From the NCBI GenBank assembly GCA_021787935.1, contig JAJYLC010000023.1, positions 1-32,045 on the forward strand: a DNA stretch of 32,045 nt, in the 5' to 3' direction. The DNA comes from Chloroflexota bacterium. GTDB lineage: Bacteria > Chloroflexota > Dehalococcoidia > SZUA-161. Under the pieces are notes generated by a model, which saw only the letters and a program-made list of their open reading frames with translations, did no database searches and was not told the DNA's origin. The translations under genes and the position numbers were made by a program. Positions 15,980-23,613 of this stretch are shown in pieces. The stretch's first letter is position 1. The number at the start of each line of letters is the position of its first letter.

Positions 15980-17002
15980 CTAGTAAGGAGCGCGTTTCAG
16001 TTGCTCCCTGGCCCTGACGTAGGATGTATAAGTGATGCATTGTTTGCGATTGATATACTTTTCCAGGGGAATAAGCTGCTTTCTTTTCCTGGTTATGCCA
16101 TTACGCACGACCAGGCTCATGGCGTTGCTGGCTCCTGAGCCATAAGATGCGAGCAAAATCGTTTCATCTGGCTTTGCCTTATCCAGTACTCCCGCAAGGC
16201 TGATGAATGTCGAGCATGACCCCAAGTCGCCCAGAGTTGATGCAATTCCCGGGGCCAATCTGTCTTTCTGTATTCCCAGATCTTTAGCAGGTAAGCTCGG
16301 AATTCGCTCATCCGGCTGCGCAAATACTGCGTAGGTATAATCCTGTGCTTTCTTTCCCAGTTTCTCCAAAAGCCCCTTGCATGCCTCAGCTACGTGTTTT
16401 TGATAGCCATATTCTCGGTCAAACCGGTAATCGTTCAGGTTAGATACCCACGAATCTTTAACAGACCGCCATCTGTCCAGGAAAAAGGTAGAATAGGTAT
16501 GCAAACCCTCAAAGTCGGCGATAGCGCCTGCAGCGCTGATCACCATAGCTACGGCTCCAGCGCCGAAGTTGGCATCGCCTTCCGTGCCTGGAGCAGTAGC
16601 TCTGTTCTCTGCGCCGATAACGAGGCCGCATTTGATTCTTTTGGCAGCTATGGCATCTAGGCATCCTAAAAGCGCGTTGGCAAGCGCATTTAAGGAGCCT
16701 GAGTAATCTATCATGGTAGTTTCCGCAGGCAATCCCAGGGTTTCAGCCAGGATGGGGGTTACATATTGCTCTATATATGGTGAAGACGCTGTGCCGATGT
16801 ATATTGCCCCGATTTGGGCCGGATCGATGCCGGCATGTTTCATGGCATTGTCGGTGGCCTCGGCTGCCATGGTTACGATATCCTCGTCCGTCCCGCAAAC
16901 CGATTTTTCTCCTCCTGCCCAGCTACCCCAGGGAATAGCAGCTTCTTTTTGCTCAATCCTGTAACGTGGAATATAAACTCCGTAGCCGATTATACCAGCC
17001 AA
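15980..17002 (-). CDS. HMG-CoA-synthase-fold protein without the catalytic residues (stand-alone copy)
   Basis: A 340-residue thiolase-superfamily protein closest to the archaeal type of HMG-CoA synthase: IIGYGVYIPRYRI at the start, then DEDIVTMAAEA, and GSGASNAMSL near the end. In archaeal enzymes the catalytic residues lie in GSESHPY, EFACKAGT and FHQP. The matching places here read GTASSPY (Glu to Ala72), DYSGSLNA (Cys to Leu104) and FAQP (His to Ala228). All three are lost, so it should not form an acyl-enzyme; it may be a scaffold, as PhlA is in the PhlABC acyltransferase. The start is TTG at 17000-17002 after AAGGAGG. It follows its thiolase by 20 bases. Confidence 0.82.
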   Translation of the reverse strand: MAGIIGYGVYIPRYRIEQKEAAIPWGSWAGGEKSVCGTDEDIVTMAAEATDNAMKHAGIDPAQIGAIYIGTASSPYIEQYVTPILAETLGLPAETTMIDYSGSLNALANALLGCLDAIAAKRIKCGLVIGAENRATAPGTEGDANFGAGAVAMVISAAGAIADFEGLHTYSTFFLDRWRSVKDSWVSNLNDYRFDREYGYQKHVAEACKGLLEKLGKKAQDYTYAVFAQPDERIPSLPAKDLGIQKDRLAPGIASTLGDLGSCSTFISLAGVLDKAKPDETILLASYGSGASNAMSLVVRNGITRKRKQLIPLEKYINRKQCITYTSYVRAREQLKRAPY

Positions 17003-17022
17003 GTTAGCCTCCTTAATATATA

Positions 17023-18213
17023 TTACGGGGAGCGAGATAGAATGTTGACGGCAGAAACACCGAATGCAGGGCCACCTACATTATGCTGCAGCCCGATTCC
17101 ATTCTTGAGTTTCACCTGACGTTTATCTGCTTCCTCTCGCAGTTGGGTGACGAGCTCAAAGATCTGGCCCAGGCCGGTAGCCGCTATGGGGTGCCCGTGT
17201 GCTTTCAATCCCCCGCTGGGATTTATGGGCAGGCTGCCGTGCATGTCGAACTCGCCATCTTTGAGCTTTCGCGCAGCCTCACCTTTGCGGACAAAGCCTA
17301 CGTCCTCAGCGTTCATTAGCTCGGTGTTGGTGAAGCAGTCGTGCAGCTCGGCGAAGTCAACGTCGCTCGGCTTGATGCCTGCCATCTGGAAGGCACCTTT
17401 GGCCGCCCTGACTGTAGAAAGCTGCTCAATGAAGCTATTCCTGTCCCAGAGCTGGTTGTGGTCTACGCCTACGTTGCTGGCCAAAACATATACCGGCTTG
17501 CTAGTGTATTTCTTGGCCAAGTCGGCGCGACAAACAATCGCAGCGGCTGCGCCGTCGGTCTGAGGGCAACAATCGAACAGGTGAAGCGGCCAGCAAATGA
17601 CAGGGCTGTTGAGGACACGCTCCAGGGTTATCTCGAATTGATAATGTGCGTAGGGACAAAATGTCCCGTTATGATGGTTCTTGACAGCCACTCTGGCGAA
17701 GTCCTCCATGGTGTACCCGAGTTCGTACATCTGTCTGGTAGCATGCATAGCCTGAATGGCCGGGCCACCCTGCCCGATCATCCAGGCCGGGTGGTTGCCT
17801 GTTTCAGCGCCGCCGCCGCCGCCAGCGCCCCCCAGCGATTCAGCGGAAGGCTTGTCTCTCATTTTCTCTGCCCCGAGTGCCAGGACAACATCATACATGC
17901 CTGAAGCTACGCCGAGACAGGCGTGCCTGAAGGTATCACCTCCGGTGGGACAGGCATTTTCGAGTCTGGTACAGGGTATATTGCGGTTGCCTATCATGCT
18001 TGCCAGGGATTGCCCGCTCTGAGCGCCCTGGCCGATGAAGCCTCCGCTCCACTGTCCAAACCAGGCGGCCTTGATTTCTTTGGGGTCTATTCCTTTGTCA
18101 ACGTTTTTCAGACAATTTAGATACGCTTCCTGAATCATATTTTCCAGGCTTTTTTCAAAAAGCTCCCCAAACTTGATCATCCCCACCCCGATAACAGCAA
18201 CTTTGCCTCTCAT
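17023..18213 (-). CDS. SCP-x/Ltp-type thiolase, catalytic residues intact
   Basis: A 396-residue thiolase. The nucleophile is C88 in LENACPTGG; H291 in HDCFTNTE and H341 in AHGHPIAATG are the other active-site residues. The C-terminal QHNVGG replaces the CxG of degradative thiolases, as is usual in the SCP-x, Ltp and archaeal acetoacetyl-CoA thiolase group. A glycine-rich loop GGAGGGGGAETG near residues 128-139 is unusual. The family makes or breaks C-C bonds next to a CoA thioester, and members of this subgroup work in complex with DUF35 proteins. The DUF35 gene ends four bases upstream and the synthase-fold gene starts 20 bases downstream, so all three should be made together. ATG at 18213 after AGAGGAG. 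Confidence 0.9.
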   Translation of the reverse strand: MRGKVAVIGVGMIKFGELFEKSLENMIQEAYLNCLKNVDKGIDPKEIKAAWFGQWSGGFIGQGAQSGQSLASMIGNRNIPCTRLENACPTGGDTFRHACLGVASGMYDVVLALGAEKMRDKPSAESLGGAGGGGGAETGNHPAWMIGQGGPAIQAMHATRQMYELGYTMEDFARVAVKNHHNGTFCPYAHYQFEITLERVLNSPVICWPLHLFDCCPQTDGAAAAIVCRADLAKKYTSKPVYVLASNVGVDHNQLWDRNSFIEQLSTVRAAKGAFQMAGIKPSDVDFAELHDCFTNTELMNAEDVGFVRKGEAARKLKDGEFDMHGSLPINPSGGLKAHGHPIAATGLGQIFELVTQLREEADKRQVKLKNGIGLQHNVGGPAFGVSAVNILSRSP

Positions 18214-18217
18214 ATTT

Positions 18218-18619
18218 TTACTCCTCTACCAATCTGAACTTGTAGCCATAGACGTTCAGCCCTCTATCTGTGGTAAGCTTTCTGAGAACCATCTCCACCT
18301 TGGCGCCTATTTTGACGTCTTCAGGCGCGCCAAACTCTGTCATCAGCCCCTGGTATCTGCCGCCTCCCTCCAGGTCGACTATGACAGGCATGATAGGCGG
18401 CTCAAAGGTTGGTGGCGGCGCCCAGTTCACACAGAAGGTATGTATCGTTCCTCTTTTAGGGAGCTGGTATTCCTCAAGCTTTTGACTGCCGCATTCATGG
18501 CAGATTTTGGTTCGAGGATAGCTGATGTGGCCGCAATCCTGGCACTTGATACCTATAAGCCTGAACACTTCGGGGTTAAATCGCCAGAATACTGGCGATG
18601 CCGGTGCCGGTTGAGTCAT
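18218..18619 (-). CDS. DUF35 protein: zinc ribbon plus OB fold, acyl-CoA enzyme partner
   Basis: A 133-residue protein of the DUF35 family. The rubredoxin-like zinc ribbon is C26-x2-C29-x10-C40-x2-C43 (CQDCGHISYPRTKICHECGS). The OB-fold part follows at about 50-130, with the typical MPVIVDLEGGGR and GAKVEMVLRK strands. DUF35 proteins bridge thiolases and synthase-fold proteins or bind CoA in known complexes (archaeal thiolase/HMG-CoA synthase, PhlB, ChsH2 with Ltp2). Here the gene precedes a thiolase by four bases, which is the normal pairing. ATG at 18619 follows AGGAGG. The second DUF35 domain of this operon is fused to another protein (21074-22522). Confidence 0.9.
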   Translation of the reverse strand: MTQPAPASPVFWRFNPEVFRLIGIKCQDCGHISYPRTKICHECGSQKLEEYQLPKRGTIHTFCVNWAPPPTFEPPIMPVIVDLEGGGRYQGLMTEFGAPEDVKIGAKVEMVLRKLTTDRGLNVYGYKFRLVEE

Positions 18620-18670
18620 TGGTTAACCTCCTTACTCGATTTAGATGCAAAAACTGCCGTTAAGTTTGCC

Positions 18671-19861
18671 TTATCGTGGCAATTCCAGCCCTCTCATGGC
18701 AATTACATTTCTTTGAATCTCGGATGTGCCGCCTCCCATGTTCAAGCTGATACACTCTTGATAAGAGCTTTCAAACCTTCCCCTCAAAGGGGCCCATTTG
18801 GAGCCAGACTTCACTTGCCCGTAGAGGCCGAGAATCCTGGAGCCGGCATAGGCCAGGCGCTGTCCCAGCTCACTTCCGTAAACCTTTCCTGAGCAGGCCG
18901 TAACGGCAGCCGGGATAACAAATGCTTCCCCTTTCTGTTGCAGCCAGGCTACCTTGTAGGAGAGAGCAATCCCTACCTCCACGTCGATAGTCAATTGCGC
19001 CAGAAGTTGGCGGACCAGAGGCTGCTCCGAAAGGCGCTTACCATCTCGTTTAGTCTCTTTGCAATACTCTATAAGCTCTTCGAGGTTTCGTTTGGCCTCT
19101 GCCATAAACCCTATGCTAGATCTTTCGAAGTTCATGGTCATCAGGCTGACATACCACCCCCTGTGCTCGTCGCCGACCATATTTTCCTTCGGCACTTTAA
19201 CATCATCGAAGTACATTTCGTTAAACATATGGGTGCTGTTCATAGCCTTCACAGGGCGGACATTGATGCCAGGCGTGCTCATATCCACAAGGAAGAACGA
19301 AAGGCCGCGGTGCCGGGGTTGCTCTGGGTCAGTCCTTGCCAGCATAAAGCACCATTGAGCGCGATGCGCGCCGCTTGTCCAGGTCTTCTGCCCGTTGATG
19401 ATATAGTAATCTCCGTTCCTGACGGCCCTCGTCTTAAGGGAAGCCAGGTCGGACCCGGCGTTAGGCTCGCTCCAGCCCTGGCACCACATAATCTCACCAT
19501 TGGCTATGGGTGGCAGATGCTGCCGTTTCTGCTCCTCGTTACCTGACGCAAGGAGGGTGGGGGCAAGCATCCCCACGCCTTGTACGTCTATGCCCGGAGC
19601 CCTGTAGTACGCTTTAGCCGCATTGAACAGGAGTTGCTCCATGATAGGAGCTGCCTGCCCGCCGTATTCCCTGGGCCAGGGGCGGGAGAGCCATCCTCTC
19701 TCTCCAAGCCTCCTCGCCATATAGCGATGGAATCCCCATGCCTCATCGTTATCATAGATGCTTTCTGCACTCAGAGGTGGCGACTTTTTCATCTCTTCTC
19801 TGAAGAAATTCTCGAATTCCGCCTTCAGCGCTTCTTGCTCAGGAGTGAGACGGAAATCCAA
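18671..19861 (-). CDS. Acyl-CoA dehydrogenase family protein
   Basis: A 396-residue flavoenzyme of the acyl-CoA dehydrogenase family, expected to introduce a C2-C3 double bond in an acyl-CoA. Family signatures are WCQGWSEPNAGSDLASLKTRA in the middle and GGGTSEIQRNVIAMRGL at the end. At the position of the classical catalytic Glu before GTxxIQR there is Gly, so the base must lie elsewhere, as in some other family branches, or the activity has changed. A GTG start at 19870 is possible, but TTG at 19859-19861 gives the family's usual MDFxLTPEQ beginning and has a GGGGG site eight bases away; I prefer it. Soluble. It lies between the two thiolase/synthase sets, 30 bases after one and 51 before the other. 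Confidence 0.9.
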   Translation of the reverse strand: MDFRLTPEQEALKAEFENFFREEMKKSPPLSAESIYDNDEAWGFHRYMARRLGERGWLSRPWPREYGGQAAPIMEQLLFNAAKAYYRAPGIDVQGVGMLAPTLLASGNEEQKRQHLPPIANGEIMWCQGWSEPNAGSDLASLKTRAVRNGDYYIINGQKTWTSGAHRAQWCFMLARTDPEQPRHRGLSFFLVDMSTPGINVRPVKAMNSTHMFNEMYFDDVKVPKENMVGDEHRGWYVSLMTMNFERSSIGFMAEAKRNLEELIEYCKETKRDGKRLSEQPLVRQLLAQLTIDVEVGIALSYKVAWLQQKGEAFVIPAAVTACSGKVYGSELGQRLAYAGSRILGLYGQVKSGSKWAPLRGRFESSYQECISLNMGGGTSEIQRNVIAMRGLELPR

Positions 19862-19891
19862 TATGACCACCCCCTTTTAAAAATTGTTTAC

Positions 19892-21061
19892 TCAAAGCCC
19901 GACGATGCAGACGCTGACTGTGGGCGCCAGAGGCTCGTGTCCCATATTATGGGCGAGGCCCAGCTTGGGATTTTTTATTTGACGCTTGTCTGCCCTGCCT
20001 TGAAGCTGAAGGTAAAGCTCATACAGCATCCTTATGCCGGAGGCGCCGATAGGATGACCGAAGCACTTTAAGCCACCATCGGGCTGCACCGGCAGGGCTC
20101 CTGTCAGTTCAAAGGTCCCGGCATCGATATCCTCCTTCACCTTGCCTCTCTGGCTGAACTGAAGGTCTTCCATTGTTACAGCCTCGGTGATGGAGAAGCA
20201 GTCGTGTACCTCCGCCATGCTTATTTCTTTGCGGGGATTTTTGATCCCGGCTTCCTTATAAGCTGCCAAGCCGGCACGGTATCCTTCTTCTACATGGGTG
20301 AAATCGTAGTCTGTGGTCAAGCGGCCTGAGGTGGGGCTGGCACATATCTGCAGAGCCTTGATATATACCGGGTCCGGGCGGAACTTTTTTGCTAACTCGG
20401 CGCTGGTTATGATTGCGGCAGCGCCCCCGTCGGAAACACCGCAACAGTCGAACAGTCCCAGAGGCCAGGCGATGATGGGAGCATTCAACACGCGCTCCAC
20501 GGTTAGCACATTTCGCAGATGTGCCTTGGGATTCATAGAGCCGTTGTAGTGGCTCTTCACGGATATCTTAGCCAGCATAGTCTTGCCTTCCTGGGGGCTC
20601 AATCCATAGCGGTGAAAATACTTTGTCGCCATCATGGCGAACATGCCTGGCATAGTCGCTACGGCATGGGTGTGGGTTAAATTATCCATACCAGGCAGGC
20701 CGCTCGTGCCCTCGTCCTTGAGTTTCTCGAAACCGACAGCAAGGACGATATCGTAAATGCCGGCAGCCACAGAGTAGGAGGCGTTTCTCACGGCATCGTG
20801 TCCAGAGGCGCAGGCGTTCACGCAATGAGAAACAGGTTTAAATTGTAACCTCAGCGGCTCGCTTACAGAGCGTCCTCCGTGTCCGCTGAAAATGCTGCCT
20901 GCCCAGGCGGCCTCGATATCTTTAATCTCAATACCCGCATCGGCTAAAGCCTCGTTAACAGCTTCCACAATCAGGTCGCTGGGGCCTTTGCCCCACAATT
21001 CACCGAACCGGGTGCAGCCCATGCCTATAATGGCAACCCGGTCTTTAATGCTCCCCGACAT
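19892..21061 (-). CDS. SCP-x/Ltp-type thiolase, second copy, catalytic residues intact
   Basis: A 389-residue thiolase of the same subgroup as the one at 17023-18213, but clearly a separate paralogue. C84 in VNACASGHD is the nucleophile, H286 lies in HDCFSITE and H336 in FGHPIGASG. The C-terminal loop reads AHNMGHEP, with His after MG where the other copy has Gly, so the acyl pocket probably differs. It lacks the long glycine loop of the other copy. It starts 12 bases after the fused synthase-fold/DUF35 gene, at an ATG with AAGGAGG, and so probably works with it. The reaction could be thiolysis, Claisen condensation or retro-aldol cleavage; sequence does not decide. Confidence 0.9.
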   Translation of the reverse strand: MSGSIKDRVAIIGMGCTRFGELWGKGPSDLIVEAVNEALADAGIEIKDIEAAWAGSIFSGHGGRSVSEPLRLQFKPVSHCVNACASGHDAVRNASYSVAAGIYDIVLAVGFEKLKDEGTSGLPGMDNLTHTHAVATMPGMFAMMATKYFHRYGLSPQEGKTMLAKISVKSHYNGSMNPKAHLRNVLTVERVLNAPIIAWPLGLFDCCGVSDGGAAAIITSAELAKKFRPDPVYIKALQICASPTSGRLTTDYDFTHVEEGYRAGLAAYKEAGIKNPRKEISMAEVHDCFSITEAVTMEDLQFSQRGKVKEDIDAGTFELTGALPVQPDGGLKCFGHPIGASGIRMLYELYLQLQGRADKRQIKNPKLGLAHNMGHEPLAPTVSVCIVGL

Positions 21062-21073
21062 ATCTTGCCTCCT

Positions 21074-22522
21074 TTAACACCTGATGGGGCGAGCCTTCCA
21101 GTAATAGTTGGCGATGCCCCGATTGAAGTACACCTTCCTGAAGGTCATCTCAACCTTCATTCCAACCTGGACTTCAGCGGGGTTTCGGTCTGTGAGGTCA
21201 AAAAGCATCCTGCCGCCGTCTTCGAAGTCGATCAATACTACAGAGGAAGGTGGGTCCGGGGCTGGAGCCAGTTGGTCCAGGGTATAGCTAAACACAGTCG
21301 CCTTTTTTCTGGAGAAATCGTAGTCATCGAAGTCATCTACTGCACCGCATACTGCACAGACGCGGATGGGTGTGGTGGTGATGCCGCCGTTGTCATACTG
21401 AGGCGTCTGGCATTGTCTGCACTTGATTCCCCAAAGCCCTAAAAGGTCTTTTCTCTGCCTCCAGATTGCCGATACGGAGATGGGGCCTCTATCGGGACGC
21501 CTGGCCTGGTCAAGGGGCACGATTTCGCGCCAGCGCAGATAATCATTGTAGTTCTCCATCATATGCTTGGATTCCAGGTGTTTGGAGAATCCTCGGCGCG
21601 CCCCCAGTTTCTTGATGGCGTTAGTCACCTGTAGAACAAAAGCATCGGCGCCATTACCATAGCCAGCGAAAAGGATTTTCTCTCCGGGTTCAGCCTGTTC
21701 CAGTGCGCTTATCAGCATCACGAAAGGCATAGCTGAGCCCAGGAGCCCCACGTTCATGAAGATACCTGCCGGATCGAGCAATTGGGTAGCGTCAAAACCA
21801 AGCTCCGATGCAACTCTTCCGTGTCTTCTTACATCGCCTGGCGGATCGAAAACGACCTTAGCGAAGTCCTTGGGCGAAAGCCCGCACTTATTCATTACTC
21901 CTGATAAGACCTCGGGCATTACTCTGGAATAGCTTTCATCCATAACCATGCGGTCTTCCCAGGCGCGGATGAAAGTGTCGTTCTCGCTCCTCCATGTTGC
22001 CGCCAGTTCATCTGAGACAGAGTAGCTATCCAGAATTTCGGCAATAACGTTCTTCTTACCCACAAGAATCGCTCCGGCGCTGTCTCCTAAAGCCTGTTCG
22101 TTTATCCCGGAGGGAGGCGCCATTCTGGTATCTGATGCTGCCACCAGAATATTGCTGGCCCTACCGGCTTTTACGGCGTCCAGAGCGAATCCTAATGCTG
22201 TTGTCCCGGAGCGCAGCGAGCCCGTTACATCTGATGTCTGAATATCACGGCGCAGGTGCAGCGCCAAGGCCATTGTGGCCGAGCAAAGTTTCTCCTTGTA
22301 TGGAGATGTAGTGGTGGCAAAAAAGAGACCATCAACTGTGGCGGGGTCTAGGTCTGTCAGACAATCTATAGCTGCTCCCACAGCCATGGTCACACTATCC
22401 TCGTCATAATAAGCAATCGCCCTTTCTCCAGGTATAGCAAAGCCTCCCCAGGCCTTGGCAAATTTCTGCCGGTCTATGCGGTGCCAGGGGATATAGGCTC
22501 CATACGAGGTTATGCCTATCAT
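21074..22522 (-). CDS. Fusion of catalytic-residue-less HMG-CoA-synthase-fold domain and DUF35 domain
   Basis: A 482-residue two-domain protein, first gene of the CoA operon. Residues 1-310 have the synthase fold (MIGITSYGAYIPWHRI, DEDSVTMAVGA, AGYGNGADAF). Residues about 360-482 are DUF35: zinc ribbon C368-x2-C371 and C389-x2-C392, then the OB strands VVLIDFEDGGRML and GMKVEMTFRKV. The catalytic places of archaeal HMG-CoA synthase read ATTTSPY (Glu to Thr71), DVTGSLRSGT (Cys to Leu103) and FDPP (His to Asp226). Thus it lacks the same three residues as the stand-alone copy but with different replacements. The ATG at 22520-22522 follows AAGGAG; the 16 codons before it in frame are not needed. 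Confidence 0.85.
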   Translation of the reverse strand: MIGITSYGAYIPWHRIDRQKFAKAWGGFAIPGERAIAYYDEDSVTMAVGAAIDCLTDLDPATVDGLFFATTTSPYKEKLCSATMALALHLRRDIQTSDVTGSLRSGTTALGFALDAVKAGRASNILVAASDTRMAPPSGINEQALGDSAGAILVGKKNVIAEILDSYSVSDELAATWRSENDTFIRAWEDRMVMDESYSRVMPEVLSGVMNKCGLSPKDFAKVVFDPPGDVRRHGRVASELGFDATQLLDPAGIFMNVGLLGSAMPFVMLISALEQAEPGEKILFAGYGNGADAFVLQVTNAIKKLGARRGFSKHLESKHMMENYNDYLRWREIVPLDQARRPDRGPISVSAIWRQRKDLLGLWGIKCRQCQTPQYDNGGITTTPIRVCAVCGAVDDFDDYDFSRKKATVFSYTLDQLAPAPDPPSSVVLIDFEDGGRMLFDLTDRNPAEVQVGMKVEMTFRKVYFNRGIANYYWKARPIRC

Positions 22523-22672
22523 AAAAAATCTCCTTTCAACTATTAAAAGGGGCCTACGCCCCTTGTCCACCCCGGCCCTCTTCGCTCACTATCTGCAAGC
22601 CCATGCGTTATCCGGGTTATGGTGTTAAAGTCCCATTCCCTACTCTGAGGATAAAACCTTGGCCAGCCTCTG

Positions 22673-22701
22673 AGTATAGTGTTGGTACTTGTTTTAGTCT
22701 A
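22673..22701 (-). promoter_or_regulatory. Sigma70-type promoter of the CoA operon
   Basis: On the minus strand TAGACT (22696-22701) and TATACT (22673-22678) are separated by 17 bases; four and five of six positions match consensus. The predicted start near 22666 leaves a leader of about 145 bases before the ATG at 22522. Confidence 0.5.
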
Positions 22702-22711
22702 CTGCTCTTTC

Positions 22712-22740
22712 TTGACAACTCTTAAGGGGTAACACTATAT
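22712..22740 (+). promoter_or_regulatory. Sigma70-type promoter of the response regulator gene
   Basis: A perfect TTGACA (22712-22717), a 17-base spacer and CTATAT (22735-22740). The start would lie at about 22747, so the transcript would begin directly at the conserved hairpin and run about 105 bases to the regulator ATG at 22851. Copy A of this region has no match to the -35 box. Confidence 0.6.
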
Positions 22741-22745
22741 GAGGT

Positions 22746-22780
22746 GGTGGTGGCATGGTATAGACAACAGTGTTATCACC
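22746..22780 (+). promoter_or_regulatory. Conserved 5'-end hairpin, copy B
   Basis: GGTGGTGGCA (22746-22755) pairs with TGTTATCACC (22771-22780) as a 10-pair stem with three G-U pairs around TGGTATAGACAACAG. Compared with 977-1009, one pair is compensated (G-C to U-A) and the loop is nearly unchanged. It would sit at the very 5' end of the regulator mRNA and could be a protein-binding or stability element. It resembles no riboswitch that I recognise. Confidence 0.5.
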
Positions 22781-22850
22781 TGACATAATGTACACATGCC
22801 AGAATAGATGCTACTAGAAGAGCGAGCATGGTTCTGGGGAGGGTAGATAT

Positions 22851-23513
22851 ATGGAGAAAACGAGGCTTCTTGTTGTAGATGATGAGGCTCTATTCCGGGA
22901 GCTCTTATGCCGTACTCTGTCCGCAGAACCTGAGTTGGAAGTTATCGGGGTGGCGGGGGACGGCGAGACTGCGGTACAGCTTGCCAAAAAGGAGAAGCCA
23001 GATGTGGTGATTATGGATATCGAACTCCTCGGCAAGCTTGACGGGATTGAAGCAGCCCTGCAGATCAAGAAGGAGAGGCCGCAAACTGGGATTGTCATCC
23101 TGTCCGCTCACAGCGAGCGACGTTATGTGACGAGCTTGCCCCTTGAGGATATACAGGGGTGGGCATATCTTTTGAAACAGACAGCCCCGGACCTTGCCAC
23201 AGTGGTGCGCGCCATCGAAGGGAGCAAGGCAGGGATGGTAGTCTTGGATCCGACGGTAGTGGCGGGTCTGCGGCCCAGGCAGGGCTCGGCTGTGGCTAGG
23301 TTGAACCCCAGGCATCAGGAAGTGCTGGAGCTGCTCGCTCAGGGGTACAGCAATGCTGCCATAGCTCAACTGTTGAAGCTATCCCGTAAGTCGGTTGAAA
23401 CCTACATAAACGCTATATACCAGGAACTGCATCTTTCCCACGAACAGGATATTCACGCCCGCGTCAAGGCCACTCTCCTCTATCTGGAAAGCTCCAGGGG
23501 CCGTCAGGGATAG
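22851..23513 (+). CDS. NarL/LuxR-family response regulator
   Basis: A 220-residue two-component regulator. The receiver domain (1-125) has acidic residues D10 and D11, phospho-acceptor D56 in VIMDIELLG, Ser in ILSAHSE and Lys in LLKQ. The C-terminal LuxR-type helix-turn-helix is at about 150-215 (LNPRHQEVLELLAQGYSNAA, then SRKSVETYINAIYQEL). ATG at 22851 after GGGAGGG. It is the only DNA-binding partner for the nearby kinase and stands divergent to the CoA operon, so it may act on the duplicated element in front of both (inference). A hairpin and a receiver-only gene follow. Confidence 0.93.
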   Translation: MEKTRLLVVDDEALFRELLCRTLSAEPELEVIGVAGDGETAVQLAKKEKPDVVIMDIELLGKLDGIEAALQIKKERPQTGIVILSAHSERRYVTSLPLEDIQGWAYLLKQTAPDLATVVRAIEGSKAGMVVLDPTVVAGLRPRQGSAVARLNPRHQEVLELLAQGYSNAAIAQLLKLSRKSVETYINAIYQELHLSHEQDIHARVKATLLYLESSRGRQG

Positions 23514-23532
23514 ACGAGGAAAATCGTCAGGC

Positions 23533-23583
23533 TGGCACTATGTTATCTGTCCTCAGAGCCGTTACTCTAGTTATGGGCTGAGG
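23533..23583 (+). promoter_or_regulatory. Intergenic motif and hairpin between the two regulator genes
   Basis: TGGCACTATGTTATC (23533-23547) resembles, with two added bases, TGGCACTGTTATC on the minus strand of copy A, and may be a further regulator site. Just after it CCTCAG (23551-23556) and CTGAGG (23578-23583) form a 6-base stem. No U run follows, so it looks more like a partial attenuator or processing site than a terminator. Confidence 0.3.
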
Positions 23584-23613
23584 TGCAAGGGCTTATCAGA
23601 GGAGAGTTGCATA

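Larger units (their letters stand above)
22610..22780. promoter_or_regulatory. Divergent control region, copy B of the duplicated ~165-bp element
   Basis: Most of the 328-bp gap between the CoA operon (minus, 22522) and the response regulator (plus, 22851). It matches 842-1010 in block order and spacing (GGATAAAAC, TGARTATRGTG, CACTATRTG, TGGTATRGAYAACAGTG). Unlike copy A it also holds good promoters in both directions, separated by only 10 bases between their -35 boxes. A regulator bound here would control both units. The remaining parts of the gap (22523-22609 and 22781-22850) show nothing I can name. Confidence 0.6.

Noticed and set aside
15980-22522. Mevalonate-pathway start (acetoacetyl-CoA thiolase plus HMG-CoA synthase)
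   Set aside because: The gene content fits at first sight, but both synthase-fold proteins lack the catalytic residues, there are two sets, and no HMG-CoA reductase or mevalonate kinase is near.
22746-22780. Known riboswitch or TwoAYGGAY-type RNA
   Set aside because: The loop has one AYGGAY-like string in copy A only, the two-loop plan is absent, and no known riboswitch core was recognised.
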